Assembly (NCBI RefSeq): GCF_004963255.1
Contig: NZ_SUGA01000006.1
Coordinates: 102,986-166,985, forward strand
Source: Mesorhizobium sp.
GTDB taxonomy: Bacteria; Pseudomonadota; Alphaproteobacteria; Rhizobiales; Rhizobiaceae
DNA length: 64,000 bases
Reading direction: 5' to 3'
Part shown: positions 8,739-17,640 of the stretch, one piece after another
Layout of the letters: every line of letters starts with the position of its first letter
Numbering within the stretch: the stretch's first letter is position 1
Notes under the pieces: generated by a model
What the model was told of the DNA's origin: nothing
The model's input: only the letters and a program-made list of their open reading frames with translations
The model's database searches: none
Position numbers and translations under genes: made by a program

Positions 8739-8755
8739 GAGAAAACCTTTTCCCA
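8739..8755. promoter_or_regulatory. LacI-type operator, copy 2
   Basis: The second exact copy of GAGAAAACCTTTTCCCA, 22 bp before the lacI-type start codon. Start-to-start spacing of 68 bp would allow repression by looping between the two sites. Autoregulation of the operon regulator is the likely meaning. Confidence 0.55.
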
Positions 8756-8777
8756 GCTCAGGGATTCCGCCGCGCCC

Positions 8778-9827
8778 ATGCCTTCCAACGCCGAGCCAGC
8801 GCCAGTTTCCGCCAAGCCGCCGGTCACGCTGCGCGAGGTGGCGGCCGCGGCCGGCGTCAGCGTGGCCACGGCGTCCAAGGCGCTGAACGGGCAGGGACGC
8901 ATGACCGCCGAGACGCGCGAGCGCATTCGCGAGACGGCGCGGCTGCTCGGCTTCCGGCCGAACAGCCTGGCGCAGAGCCTGCTCAGAAAACGCTCCTTCA
9001 CAGTTGGGCTGCTCACCAACGACACCTATGGCCGCTTTTCGCTGCCGCTGATGGCCGGCGTTTCGGATGCGCTGGTCGACAAGGGCGTGTCGGTGTTCCT
9101 GTGCAATGTCGAGGACGACCAGCGGCTCGGCCAGCTGCATGTCGAGGCCATGCTCGACAAGCGCGTCGACGGCATCGTCGCCACCGGAAAACGCATCGAC
9201 CGCCATCTGCCGGTCGATCTCTCCAACCTGCGCATTCCGGTCGTCTACGCCTTCACCCAGCCCGATCCCGGCGCTGTCGGCCTCGTCTCCGACGACGCCG
9301 GCGGCGCGCGGCTGGCGGTCGAGCATTTCCTGCGGCTCGGCCGCCGGCGCATCGCCCATGTCAGCGGCCCGGCGAGCTTTGCGGTGGTGCACGCGCGGGC
9401 GCAAGCCTGGCGCGACGTCCTGAAGGAGAACGGCCTGGCCGCGAGCGAGCCGCTGCTCGGCGCCTGGTCGGAAGCCTGGGGCCATGATGCAGTCGAAAAA
9501 CTGTTCGGCCGTGCGGGGAGGGAAGAGTGGCCGGATGCTGTCTTCTGCGGCAACGACCAGATCGCCCGCGGCGTCATCGACGCGCTACGCGAGCGCGGCA
9601 TCCGCGTGCCCGAGGATGTCGGCGTCATCGGCTTCGACAATTGGGAGATCGTGGCCGAGGCGACGCGCCCGCCGCTCACCTCCGTCGACATGAATCTTTC
9701 GACGCTCGGCCGCGAGGCCGGGCTTGCTTTGCTTTCGCTCGTCGACGGCCAGCCGGCCGCGCCGGGCATCAGGAAACTGCCGTGCCGGCTGGTGGTGCGT
9801 CAGTCATGCGGAGGTCCGCCGGAATGA
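8778..9827 (+). CDS. LacI family transcriptional regulator of the GH127 sugar operon
   Basis: 349 residues. The N-terminal LacI helix-turn-helix is at about residues 17-40 ('TLREVAAAAGVSVATASKAL') with the hinge helix near residues 60-70 ('RPNSLAQSLL'). A periplasmic-binding-protein-like sensor domain fills the rest, with 'TVGLLTNDTYGRF', 'FCGNDQIARGV' and 'GVIGFDNWE'. It should bind a sugar released or imported by the downstream genes. Two identical LacI-type operators lie immediately upstream. The gene is followed after 59 bp by the binding protein gene of the same operon. The ATG has no strong ribosome binding site. Confidence 0.85.
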   Translation: MPSNAEPAPVSAKPPVTLREVAAAAGVSVATASKALNGQGRMTAETRERIRETARLLGFRPNSLAQSLLRKRSFTVGLLTNDTYGRFSLPLMAGVSDALVDKGVSVFLCNVEDDQRLGQLHVEAMLDKRVDGIVATGKRIDRHLPVDLSNLRIPVVYAFTQPDPGAVGLVSDDAGGARLAVEHFLRLGRRRIAHVSGPASFAVVHARAQAWRDVLKENGLAASEPLLGAWSEAWGHDAVEKLFGRAGREEWPDAVFCGNDQIARGVIDALRERGIRVPEDVGVIGFDNWEIVAEATRPPLTSVDMNLSTLGREAGLALLSLVDGQPAAPGIRKLPCRLVVRQSCGGPPE

Positions 9828-9886
9828 AGCAACGAGGCCGCGCGCCCGCATCCGCCGGGCGGCGTGGCCAAACTGGGAGGAGAACC

Positions 9887-11149
9887 ATGAGGAGGAGTAA
9901 CATGAAGACCATGCTTGCCAAGCTGATGCTTGCGGCGGCCGTCATCGGCGGCGGCCTCGAGGCGGCGTCCGCCGAGACCGCCAACATCTGGGTGCGCGCC
10001 GACGGCTCGAACTTCATGCCGCGCATCGTCGACGCCTTCAACAAGGCGAACAAGGACCAGATCAAGCTCGACATCATTCCCAATGCCGAGATCATCCCGA
10101 AATATGGCGCGGCCGCCGCCGGCGGCACCGCGCCCGACGCGCTCTCGCTCGACCTGATCTACACGCCGTCCTTCGCCGCCGCCGGCCAACTGGAGGACAT
10201 CACCGACTGGGCGAAATCCTTGCCCTATTTTTCGAGCCTGTCGCTGGCGCATGTGAAGACCGGCACCTATAAGGACCGCATCTACGGCCTGCCGTTTTCG
10301 GCCGACGCCTCGGTGCTGATCTGGAACAAGAAGCTGTTCAAGCAGGCGGGGCTGGACCCGGAGAAGGGGCCGACCAACTGGGCCGAGATCGCGGCCGACG
10401 CCGAGAAGGTCAACGCGCTCGGCGGCGACATCAAGGGTTTTTACTTCTCTGGCAATTGCGGCGGCTGCAACATCTTCACCTTCACGCCGCTGATCTGGGC
10501 CTCGGGCGGCGACATCCTGTCGGAGGACGGCTCAAAGGCGACGCTCGACAGCCCGCAGCTGCGCGGCGCGATCGACCTCTACCGCTCGATGATCAAGAAA
10601 GGGCTGGTGCCCGAGGGCGCGCAGACCGACACCGGCGCCAATTTCTTCGCCGCCTTCGCCGGGGGCAAGATCGGCATCTCGCCCTCCGGCGCATTCGCCA
10701 TCGGCGCGCTCAACACGCAGTATCCTGATATCGACTACGGCATCACCTTCCTGCCGGGCAAGGATGGCGGCTGGTCGTCCTTCGCCGGCGGCGACAATTT
10801 CGTCGTCACCAAGGGCACCAAGAAGATCGCCGTGGTGAAGGAGTTCCTGGACTTCGCCTATTCGCTGGAGGGCCAGACCATCCTCGCCAAATATGGCAGC
10901 CTGCCGGTGCGCAACGACATCGCCAAGGACGCGCTGAAGGATCTCGACCCGCGTTACCAGGTAGCCGCCGAAGCGATGGCCAAGGGCAGGACGCCCTATT
11001 CGGTGGTGTTCAACGACCTGATCAACTCCGCCAACGGTCCCTGGACGCAGATGATCAACGAGGTGTTCTTCGGCGACGACGTCGACGGCGCCATCGCCAA
11101 CGCGCAGGAGACGATGCAGTCGATCATCGACCAGGCGCCGAACAAGTAG
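9887..11149 (+). CDS. Sugar ABC transporter substrate-binding protein (CUT1 type)
   Basis: A 420-residue extracellular solute-binding protein family 1, the periplasmic receptor of a carbohydrate ABC importer. It has a signal peptide ending 'EAASA|ETAN', then 'IWVRADGSNFMPRIVDAFNK' as the first lobe strand. 'YGLPFSADASVLIWNKKLF' and 'GKIGISPSGAFAIGALN' are typical of the family. Two in-frame ATGs (9887 and 9902) each have a near-perfect AGGAGG-type site upstream; the first is used here, and the second simply shortens the n-region. Part of the operon lacI-SBP-permease-permease-GH127. Substrate is probably an L-arabinofuranose-containing oligosaccharide, inferred from the linked GH127. Confidence 0.85.
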   Translation: MRRSNMKTMLAKLMLAAAVIGGGLEAASAETANIWVRADGSNFMPRIVDAFNKANKDQIKLDIIPNAEIIPKYGAAAAGGTAPDALSLDLIYTPSFAAAGQLEDITDWAKSLPYFSSLSLAHVKTGTYKDRIYGLPFSADASVLIWNKKLFKQAGLDPEKGPTNWAEIAADAEKVNALGGDIKGFYFSGNCGGCNIFTFTPLIWASGGDILSEDGSKATLDSPQLRGAIDLYRSMIKKGLVPEGAQTDTGANFFAAFAGGKIGISPSGAFAIGALNTQYPDIDYGITFLPGKDGGWSSFAGGDNFVVTKGTKKIAVVKEFLDFAYSLEGQTILAKYGSLPVRNDIAKDALKDLDPRYQVAAEAMAKGRTPYSVVFNDLINSANGPWTQMINEVFFGDDVDGAIANAQETMQSIIDQAPNK

Positions 11150-11331
11150 AACACCAGGGCCGGCCGGCGGCGGGGATCGCGCAACGCCTCGCCGCCAAGG
11201 CCCTGACCGGCCGCCCGCCCCGTCTCCCTGGCCGGGCGGCCGGGATGTTGCATCGCTGAACGGCAGGGTTATAGCGTTGAGAAAGCTCACTCTCACTGGC
11301 ATCGCCTGTTTGAGGCGCCGAGAGGTTCGCG

Positions 11332-11483
11332 CCCCCCTTCTCCCCTTGTGGGAGAAGGTGGATCGGCGCGCAGCGCCGAGACGGATGAGGGGTGTTCCAG
11401 GGAACGCCAGCGCCTCGCTCCGCTGGAACACCCCTCATCCGTCGCCTTCGGCGACACCTTCTCCCACAAGGGGAGAAGGAGGA
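11332..11483. repeat. Long imperfect palindrome (rhizobial REP-like element)
   Basis: About 150 bp with outer arms CCTTCTCCCC...GGGGAGAAGG, sub-hairpins CTTGTGGGAGAAGG / CCTTCTCCCACAAG, and inner arms ATGAGGGGTGTTCCAG / CTGGAACACCCCTCAT. It folds as one long cruciform between the binding protein and first permease genes. Its right end runs into the ribosome binding site of the permease gene. Relatives occur at 43305-43416 and 50899-51060. Confidence 0.8.
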
Positions 11484-11491
11484 GTGAAACC

Positions 11492-12412
11492 ATGACCGCC
11501 ATGACCGCCGCCTCCGCTCCCGCCCGCTCGCGCACCAGCGCCAGCCTGCGGCAATGGGTGGGTCTGCTCTATGTCCTGCCGGCCGTCGCTTTCGTCACCG
11601 TCTTCTTCGTCATCCCGCTTGGCATGACGGCGTGGATGTCGCTGAACAACTGGCCGCTGATGGGCGAGCATGCCTTCATCGGCTTCGACAATTATGTCGC
11701 GATCCTGCGCGACACCCGCTTCTGGAATGCGCTGAAATTCACCTTCTACTACACGGTGATCGTCACCATAGCGATCTTCGCCGTCGCCTTCCCGCTGGCG
11801 ATCTTCATCGAAAAGCCGCGGCCGCTCACCAATCTCTACCGCACCGCCTTCTTCATGCCGGCGGTGGTGGGCTTCGCTTCGGCGAGCCTGCTCTGGTCCT
11901 GGCTCTTGAATGTCGATTCCGGCCTGTTCAGCCCGGCCGCTTACGACCTCGGCCTGACCGAAAAGAAGGTCAATCTTCTTGCCACCTTCCAGCCGGCGTT
12001 CTGGTCGATCATCGCCATGGTGGTGTGGAAGGTCGCCGGCTTCACCATGATCATCCTGATGACCGGCCTGCAGTCGATCCCGCAGGACCTGCAGGAGGCA
12101 GCCGTCATCGACGGGGCAGGGCCATTCGCCAGGTTCCGGGCGATCACGCTGCCCTTGATGCGCCGCACACTGGCGCTGGCGCTGATCCTGTCGGTGGCAG
12201 GCTCGATCCTCGCCTTCGACCAGTTCTACATCATCCTGCGCGGCGGCCCGCGCAACCAGACGCTGACGGCGGTCTACTGGATCTTCAACCAGTCCTTCGT
12301 GTCGTTCAAGCTCGGCTATGGCGCCGCGCTCTCCATGGTGCTGCTGGCCATCCTGGTGGCGCTCAGCCTCGTCCAGCTCTGGCTGCTGCGCAAGCCCGAG
12401 GGGCTCGACTGA
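11492..12412 (+). CDS. Sugar ABC transporter permease 1 (MalF-like, CUT1)
   Basis: 306 residues with about six membrane segments, the first at 'WVGLLYVLPAVAFVTVFFVI'. The cytoplasmic EAA loop is 'DLQEAAVIDGAGPFARFRAITLP', shown in part here, and it docks on the ATPase. The ATG at 11492 is chosen because AAGGAGGAG lies 8-15 bp upstream and the predicted protein starts normally; a longer frame upstream runs through the palindromic repeat. The stop codon overlaps the start of the second permease by one base (TGATG), implying translational coupling. Confidence 0.9.
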   Translation: MTAMTAASAPARSRTSASLRQWVGLLYVLPAVAFVTVFFVIPLGMTAWMSLNNWPLMGEHAFIGFDNYVAILRDTRFWNALKFTFYYTVIVTIAIFAVAFPLAIFIEKPRPLTNLYRTAFFMPAVVGFASASLLWSWLLNVDSGLFSPAAYDLGLTEKKVNLLATFQPAFWSIIAMVVWKVAGFTMIILMTGLQSIPQDLQEAAVIDGAGPFARFRAITLPLMRRTLALALILSVAGSILAFDQFYIILRGGPRNQTLTAVYWIFNQSFVSFKLGYGAALSMVLLAILVALSLVQLWLLRKPEGLD

Positions 12413-13269
12413 TGGCCGAGGCGATGTCGCAAAACCGCAAGGCCGCCTTCAGCCTCGCCAGGCATTCCACCGGCATCATCGCCTCGGTGCTGTTCCTGGC
12501 GCCGATCGTGTGGACGGTGCTTTCGACCTTCAAGCCGGCGCAGGAAGCGCGCCAGCCGCCGCTGCCGCCCTGGCCGACCACCGGCTTCTCGGTCGAGAAC
12601 TACGAGACGCTGAACGCCTTCGGCGACGGGCTCTGGGTCTCGGCGCAGAACAGCATCTATGTCTCGGTGATGACGGTGCTCCTGTCGGTGCTGGTCAGCG
12701 TGCTTGCCGGCTACGGCTTCTCGCGCTTCCGCTTTCCGTTCCGGGACTTCTTCTTCGTCCTCATCCTGTCGACGATCATGATCCCGTTCCAGTCGATCCT
12801 GACGCCGATCTTCCTGGTGCTGACCAGGCTCGGCCTGCACAACACGCTGACCGGGCTGGTCTGCGTCTATGTCACGCTGCAATTGCCCTTCTCGATCTTC
12901 ATGATGCGCAACGCCTTCGACGCGGTGCCGCGCGAGATCGAGGAGGCGGCGCGCATGGACGGCGCCAACAATGTCACCATGCTCGTCAAGGTGATGCTGC
13001 CGCTGGTCTGGCCGGGCGTCGTCACCATTGCGCTGTTCGCCTTTCTCGGCGCCTGGAACGAGTTCCTGGCGGCACTCGTGCTGATGACCGACCAGTCCAA
13101 ATTCACCCTGCCGGTGATGATGACGGCGCTGCAGTCCGGCCGCTTCGGCGCCATCGACTGGGGCGCGGTGCAGGCGGGCGTCACGGTGATGATGGTGCCT
13201 TGCCTGATCCTGTTCCTGGCGCTGCAGCGCTTCTACATCCGCGGCCTAATGGCCGGGGCCGTCAAGTAA
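12412..13269 (+). CDS. Sugar ABC transporter permease 2 (MalG-like, CUT1)
   Basis: 285 residues, inner-membrane component with about six transmembrane helices. The EAA motif 'EIEEAARMDGANNVTMLVKV' and 'FLGAWNEFLAALVLM' are typical of MalG-type permeases of CUT1 importers. It is coupled to permease 1 by a one-base stop/start overlap and followed 19 bp later by the GH127 gene. No ATP-binding subunit gene is found in this operon, so a shared MsmK/UgpC-like ATPase from elsewhere is probably used. Confidence 0.9.
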   Translation: MAEAMSQNRKAAFSLARHSTGIIASVLFLAPIVWTVLSTFKPAQEARQPPLPPWPTTGFSVENYETLNAFGDGLWVSAQNSIYVSVMTVLLSVLVSVLAGYGFSRFRFPFRDFFFVLILSTIMIPFQSILTPIFLVLTRLGLHNTLTGLVCVYVTLQLPFSIFMMRNAFDAVPREIEEAARMDGANNVTMLVKVMLPLVWPGVVTIALFAFLGAWNEFLAALVLMTDQSKFTLPVMMTALQSGRFGAIDWGAVQAGVTVMMVPCLILFLALQRFYIRGLMAGAVK

Positions 13270-13288
13270 TTCGAATGGAGTGAACCTC

Positions 13289-15280
13289 ATGACCGCATCG
13301 CAGCCCACCAAAGAGGCCGGCACGTCCGCCAGGCCAAAACTCGCCTTCCGGCCGTTGCCTGTGCCGCAGGTCGATGTCCGCGGCTTCTGGGGCGACCGTG
13401 TCGATGCGGTGGCTAGCAAGACCGCCGGCATCCTCTACGACCGCTGCGTTGAGGCGCGTATGCTGGAGCAGATCGATCCGGACCGGCCGTCGCCAGGCGT
13501 CGTCATTCCCTTCCATTCGCCGTCGCCCGACGAGGCCGACGGGCAGGACGCCGAGTTCACCGGCTCGACGGTGACGACGCAGATGTTCTGGGATTCCGAC
13601 TGGGGCAAGACCATCGAGACCGCCGCCTATTCGCTCTACCGCCGCCGCAATCCGGAGCTGGAAAAGAAGATCGACGCCGTCATCGACATGTACGAAAAAC
13701 TGCAGCAGGAGGACGGCTATCTCTCCAGCTGGTACCAGCGCATCCAGCCCGGCCTGCGCTGGACCAACCTGCGCGATTGCCACGAGCTCTACTGCGCCGG
13801 CCATCTGATCGAGGGCGCGGTCGCCTACTTCCAGGCGACCGGAAAGCGCAAGCTGCTCGACATCATGTGCCGCTACGCCGACCACATCGCCTCGATGTTC
13901 GGCCCGGAGCCTGGCAAGAAAAAGGGTTACTGCGGCCATGAGGAGATCGAGCTCGCGCTGGTCAAGCTGGCGCGGGTAACGGGCGAGCAGAAATACATGG
14001 AGCTCGCCAAATATTTCATCGATCAGCGCGGCCTTGAGCCGCATTATTTCGACGAGGAGGCGCGCGCCCGCGGCGCCGATCCGAAGGCCTATCACTTCAA
14101 GACCTACGAATATAACCAGTCGCACAAGCCGGTGCGCGACCAGGACAAGGTCGTCGGCCACGCGGTCCGCGCCATGTATCTCTATTCCGGCATGGCCGAC
14201 ATCGCCACCGAATATGGCGACGACACGCTGCGCGTGGCGCTCGACCGGCTCTGGGACGATCTGATGACCAAGAGCCTCTACGTCACCGGCGGCCTTGGGC
14301 CGTCGGCGCACAATGAGGGTTTCACCAGCGATTACGACCTGCCCAACGAGACCGCCTATGCCGAGACCTGCGCCTCGGTCGGCCTGGTGTTCTGGGCAAG
14401 CCGCATGCTCGGCATGGGCCCGAATGCCCGTTACGCCGACATGATGGAGCGCGCGCTCTACAACGGCTCGATCTCCGGCCTGTCGCTCGACGGCTCGCTG
14501 TTCTTCTACGAGAATCCATTGGAGAGCAGGGGCGGCCATCATCGCTGGAAATGGCACCGCTGCCCCTGCTGCCCGCCCAATATCGGCCGCATGGTGGCCT
14601 CGATCGGCAGCTATTTCTACGGCCTCGCCGATGACGCGCTGGCGGTGCACCTCTACGGCGACTCGACCGCTCGCTTCGAAATTGGCGGCCGCCAGGTTAC
14701 CCTGGTCCAGACCAGCAACTATCCCTGGGACGGCGCGGTCGCGATCGAGGTCGGGCCGGAAGCGCCGGTGGAATTCACGCTCTATCTCCGCATCCCTGCG
14801 TGGTGTCGCAAGGCCGCGCTGCGGGTCAACGGCAAGCTGGTCGATCTCGAGGCGGCGACGGTCGACGGCTATGCCGCGATCCGGCGCGAGTGGCGCCAGG
14901 GCGACAAGGTCGAGCTCGACCTCGAAATGTCGATGGCGCGCCTCTTCGCCAATCCGCAGGTGCGCCAGGACATCGGTCGCGTAGCGCTGGCGCGCGGCCC
15001 GCTGGTCTACTGCGTTGAGGAAACCGACAATGGCGGCGGGCTGCATCGCATCGCTCTGCCGCGCGAGGCAAAGCTCGAGGCCCATAAGGAGCCAAACCTG
15101 CTCGGCGGCGTCGTCACCCTTTCGGCTATCGGCAGCAGGGCCGAGACGGAAAACTGGGGCGCCGATCTCTATCGTCCCGAGCCGCCGGCGACTGAGGCGA
15201 CGAAGCTCAAGGCGGTGCCCTATTTCGCCTGGGACAATCGCGAGCCCGGTGAGATGCTGGTCTGGCTGAGGGAGGGGTAG
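13289..15280 (+). CDS. GH127 beta-L-arabinofuranosidase family protein
   Basis: 663 residues. The (alpha/alpha)6-barrel domain of the DUF1680/GH127 family covers about residues 30-440, followed by beta-sandwich domains. The family releases L-arabinose from beta-L-arabinofuranosides using a zinc-bound cysteine nucleophile. Matching residues are visible: 'NETAYAETCASVG' supplies the Glu and Cys zinc ligands and 'CPCCPPNIGRM' the Cys pair with the nucleophile. No signal peptide is seen, so hydrolysis is probably cytoplasmic after import by the linked ABC system. The ATG at 13289, with GGAG at 13277-13280, is preferred to the GTG at 13280. Other GH127 members have different specificities, so the exact sugar is not certain. 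Confidence 0.85.
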   Translation: MTASQPTKEAGTSARPKLAFRPLPVPQVDVRGFWGDRVDAVASKTAGILYDRCVEARMLEQIDPDRPSPGVVIPFHSPSPDEADGQDAEFTGSTVTTQMFWDSDWGKTIETAAYSLYRRRNPELEKKIDAVIDMYEKLQQEDGYLSSWYQRIQPGLRWTNLRDCHELYCAGHLIEGAVAYFQATGKRKLLDIMCRYADHIASMFGPEPGKKKGYCGHEEIELALVKLARVTGEQKYMELAKYFIDQRGLEPHYFDEEARARGADPKAYHFKTYEYNQSHKPVRDQDKVVGHAVRAMYLYSGMADIATEYGDDTLRVALDRLWDDLMTKSLYVTGGLGPSAHNEGFTSDYDLPNETAYAETCASVGLVFWASRMLGMGPNARYADMMERALYNGSISGLSLDGSLFFYENPLESRGGHHRWKWHRCPCCPPNIGRMVASIGSYFYGLADDALAVHLYGDSTARFEIGGRQVTLVQTSNYPWDGAVAIEVGPEAPVEFTLYLRIPAWCRKAALRVNGKLVDLEAATVDGYAAIRREWRQGDKVELDLEMSMARLFANPQVRQDIGRVALARGPLVYCVEETDNGGGLHRIALPREAKLEAHKEPNLLGGVVTLSAIGSRAETENWGADLYRPEPPATEATKLKAVPYFAWDNREPGEMLVWLREG

Positions 15281-15290
15281 ACGGGCCCGG

Positions 15291-16100
15291 CTACAGATGC
15301 ACGAAGGCCGTCAGCGGCAGGTGATCGGAGGCGACGCGCGACAGCGGCGTGTCATGCGCCTCGACGCCTGAAACCAGACCGTGCCGATTGCCCATGATGC
15401 GGTCGAGCGCCAGCACCGGCAGGCCGGACGGGAAAGTGGGCACCGCCGGTGGCGTCGGCCCGAAGGTCGTGTGCAGCGTGTTCAGCGCCGAGCGGTTGCC
15501 GAGCCGCCATTCGTTGAGGTCGCCAAGCAAGAGCGTCGGCCTTTCGTCGGCGCTGCTCATGATGTCGAGCACGACGCGAGCCTGTTCCGAGCGCGAGCGG
15601 CGCAGGAGGCCGAGATGGGCGGCAATGACGCGCAAGCTGCGTTTCTCGTCAAGATCGATTTCGGCGACCAGCGCGCCGCGCGGCTCCAGTCCCGGCAGCT
15701 TGAGCTGGTGGACGTCGCGCACGGTGCCGCGCTTGAACAGGAGCACATTGCCGCGCCAGCCATGCCCCTTGCCGTTGCCCGAGACCGGCACCGGCACCAG
15801 TCCCGTCTCCAGTTCCAGGCGGGCGAGATCGAGCAGCCCGGCCCTGTCGCCGAAGCGGTTATCGGCTTCCTGCAGGGCAATCACGTCGGGGCTGATCTCG
15901 CGGATGACGCGGGCCGTCCTGTCAGGGTCGAACCTGCGGTCCGTGCCGATGCATTTGTGGACGTTGTAGGAGGCGACGACGATTTCAGTGTCGTTGACTC
16001 GCTTGCGCGGCGTCGCCTTCGCCTTGCGCGCGTTCCTGGCGCGGATCGACAGGAGCACGGTCTCCGGCAGGCTGCGTCCCTTGATGTCGTCTATCTCCAT
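15291..16100 (-). CDS. Endonuclease/exonuclease/phosphatase (EEP) family hydrolase
   Basis: 269 residues. The EEP fold is recognised by 'VVASYNVHKCIG' (strand 1), 'DVIALQEAD' (metal-binding Glu), 'LLLGDLNEW' (Asp-x-Asn), 'LDRIM' and a C-terminal 'SDHLPL' with the catalytic Asp-His. Members cleave phosphodiesters in nucleic acids or phospholipids. The gene follows the cardiolipin synthase gene by 24 bp on the same strand, so they are probably co-transcribed. That pairing, common in rhizobia, hints at a phospholipid or envelope role rather than DNA repair. Confidence 0.85.
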   Translation of the reverse strand: MEIDDIKGRSLPETVLLSIRARNARKAKATPRKRVNDTEIVVASYNVHKCIGTDRRFDPDRTARVIREISPDVIALQEADNRFGDRAGLLDLARLELETGLVPVPVSGNGKGHGWRGNVLLFKRGTVRDVHQLKLPGLEPRGALVAEIDLDEKRSLRVIAAHLGLLRRSRSEQARVVLDIMSSADERPTLLLGDLNEWRLGNRSALNTLHTTFGPTPPAVPTFPSGLPVLALDRIMGNRHGLVSGVEAHDTPLSRVASDHLPLTAFVHL

Positions 16101-16124
16101 GATCCTGCTGCTCGATTTCCTGCT

Positions 16125-17579
16125 CTAAAGATAGGGCGATCCCAGCCACAGCAAACGGTCGAAGACGCGGATTACGAATGGCCTTGCATTCAGCGTCTCC
16201 AGCGTCACCGGCTGGGCGGTCGAGATGGCGGCCGCGATGCGTGCGTCGATCTCGGCGGCGAAGTTTTTGTCCAGGACTTCCATGTCGATCTCGAAATTCA
16301 GCCTCAGCGAGCGCGCGTCCAGATTGGAGGAGCCGACATAGGCCCACACGCCGTCGATCGCCATCAGCTTGGAATGGTCGAACGAGCCCTCGTGGCGCCA
16401 GACCCGGCAATAATGCTTCAGAACCTGGTCGAACTGCGCCGTCATCGCATGATCGACGAGGAAAAGGTTGTTCACCGCCGGCACGACGATGTCGATTTCG
16501 ACGCCGCGCCGGCCAGCCGTGGTCAACGCGCTGATGAACTCCCGGTCCGGCAGGAAATAGGGCGACATGATGCGGATCGATTTGCGGGCGACCGAAAACG
16601 CGCCCATCAAAAGCTTGAGGTTGGTTTCGTTGGAGGCGTCCGGCCCGCTCGCCACCGCGCGCACCAGCACCGGCTGCCCGGGCGGTGGCGCGGCGCGCTC
16701 GACCTGCCAGGGTCCGTCCTTCAAGGCCTCGTTGCCGGCAAAGCGCCAGTCCTCGGCGGCAACCGAAAACAGGTCGGCCACCACCGGTCCGGTGACCTCG
16801 AAATGCGTGTCGCGCGAACTGTCGGAACCGGCGAATTCGGCCGAGAATCCCTTTCGGATGTTCATGCCTCCCGTGAACGCCACCGCGCCGTCGACGATCA
16901 GGATCTTCCTGTGCGTCCTCAGATTGGCATAGGGAAGTCTCAGGCCCATGACGATGTTGCCGTTGAAGAGGTCGACGGTGACGTCGGCCTCCCTGAGTTG
17001 TTTCAGGATGCTCGGCACCGAATAGCGCACGCCGACGGCGTCGATCAGCACGCGCACGGTGACGCCGCGCTTGACGGCGTTGCCGAGCGACTGGACGAAA
17101 AGCGCCCCCACCGCGTCATTGTCGAAAATATAGGTTTCGAGCAGGACGCTTCTTTGCGCCGCATCAATTGCCCGGCACATCGCCGTATAGGCCTCGTCGC
17201 CGGTCTTGAGCACGGCGATGGTGTTTCCGGAGGTCAGCGGACGCCGCGCCACCCTGTCGCCGAGCGTCTTCAGCCCGGTGAAGCGTTGTCCGTATTCTGC
17301 GTTGATCAGGGCTTCTAGGGCGACGTCGCGGTCATGCCTGGCGGCGGCGTCGGGCGACGGCCGCATCGCGCTGATCGTCGCGCGGCGGATGCGGTTGATG
17401 CCGGCGATGGCGTAGATGATCGCGCCGAGAAAGGGCGAGAGTAGCATCACGCCGACCCAGCCGGTGGCGGCGCGCACGTCCTCCTTGGTCATGATGGCGT
17501 GCACGATGCCGACCGCCGCCATCGCCAGCGAGAGGATCAGGATAAGCGTCGACCAGTGACTCGCAATCGCGTCAAGCAT
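16125..17579 (-). CDS. cls: Cardiolipin synthase, phospholipase D superfamily
   Basis: 484 residues. Two N-terminal membrane helices (about 10-30 and 40-60, PLDc_N type) are followed by two HKD phosphodiesterase motifs: 'HRKILIVDG' from His223 and 'HSKLMAIDG' from His402, each followed by 'GGMN' or 'GSSNLDARSL'. This is the full layout of bacterial cardiolipin synthase, which makes cardiolipin from two phosphatidylglycerols at the inner membrane. First gene of a two-gene unit with the EEP hydrolase. A PLD-type phosphatidyltransferase with other alcohol specificity is possible. Confidence 0.85.
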   Translation of the reverse strand: MLDAIASHWSTLILILSLAMAAVGIVHAIMTKEDVRAATGWVGVMLLSPFLGAIIYAIAGINRIRRATISAMRPSPDAAARHDRDVALEALINAEYGQRFTGLKTLGDRVARRPLTSGNTIAVLKTGDEAYTAMCRAIDAAQRSVLLETYIFDNDAVGALFVQSLGNAVKRGVTVRVLIDAVGVRYSVPSILKQLREADVTVDLFNGNIVMGLRLPYANLRTHRKILIVDGAVAFTGGMNIRKGFSAEFAGSDSSRDTHFEVTGPVVADLFSVAAEDWRFAGNEALKDGPWQVERAAPPPGQPVLVRAVASGPDASNETNLKLLMGAFSVARKSIRIMSPYFLPDREFISALTTAGRRGVEIDIVVPAVNNLFLVDHAMTAQFDQVLKHYCRVWRHEGSFDHSKLMAIDGVWAYVGSSNLDARSLRLNFEIDMEVLDKNFAAEIDARIAAAISTAQPVTLETLNARPFVIRVFDRLLWLGSPYL

Positions 17580-17640
17580 TGTCCCGACTATGGAGCGAGC
17601 CGGGGCGGAAAGGCAATGCGGCGGGTTATTCCGCGCTCAT

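Noticed and set aside
8538..9485. Minus-strand open frame opposite the LacI gene
   Set aside because: Arg/Gly/Ala-rich composition without domain features; the LacI reading is unambiguous.
13262..15085. Long minus-strand open frame (607 codons) opposite the GH127 gene
   Set aside because: It is the reverse shadow of a high-GC gene. The GH127 frame on the plus strand has complete family motifs, and the shadow has none.
15381..17318. 645-codon plus-strand frame opposite EEP hydrolase and cardiolipin synthase
   Set aside because: It crosses two real minus-strand genes with HKD and EEP motifs; the frame is composition-driven.
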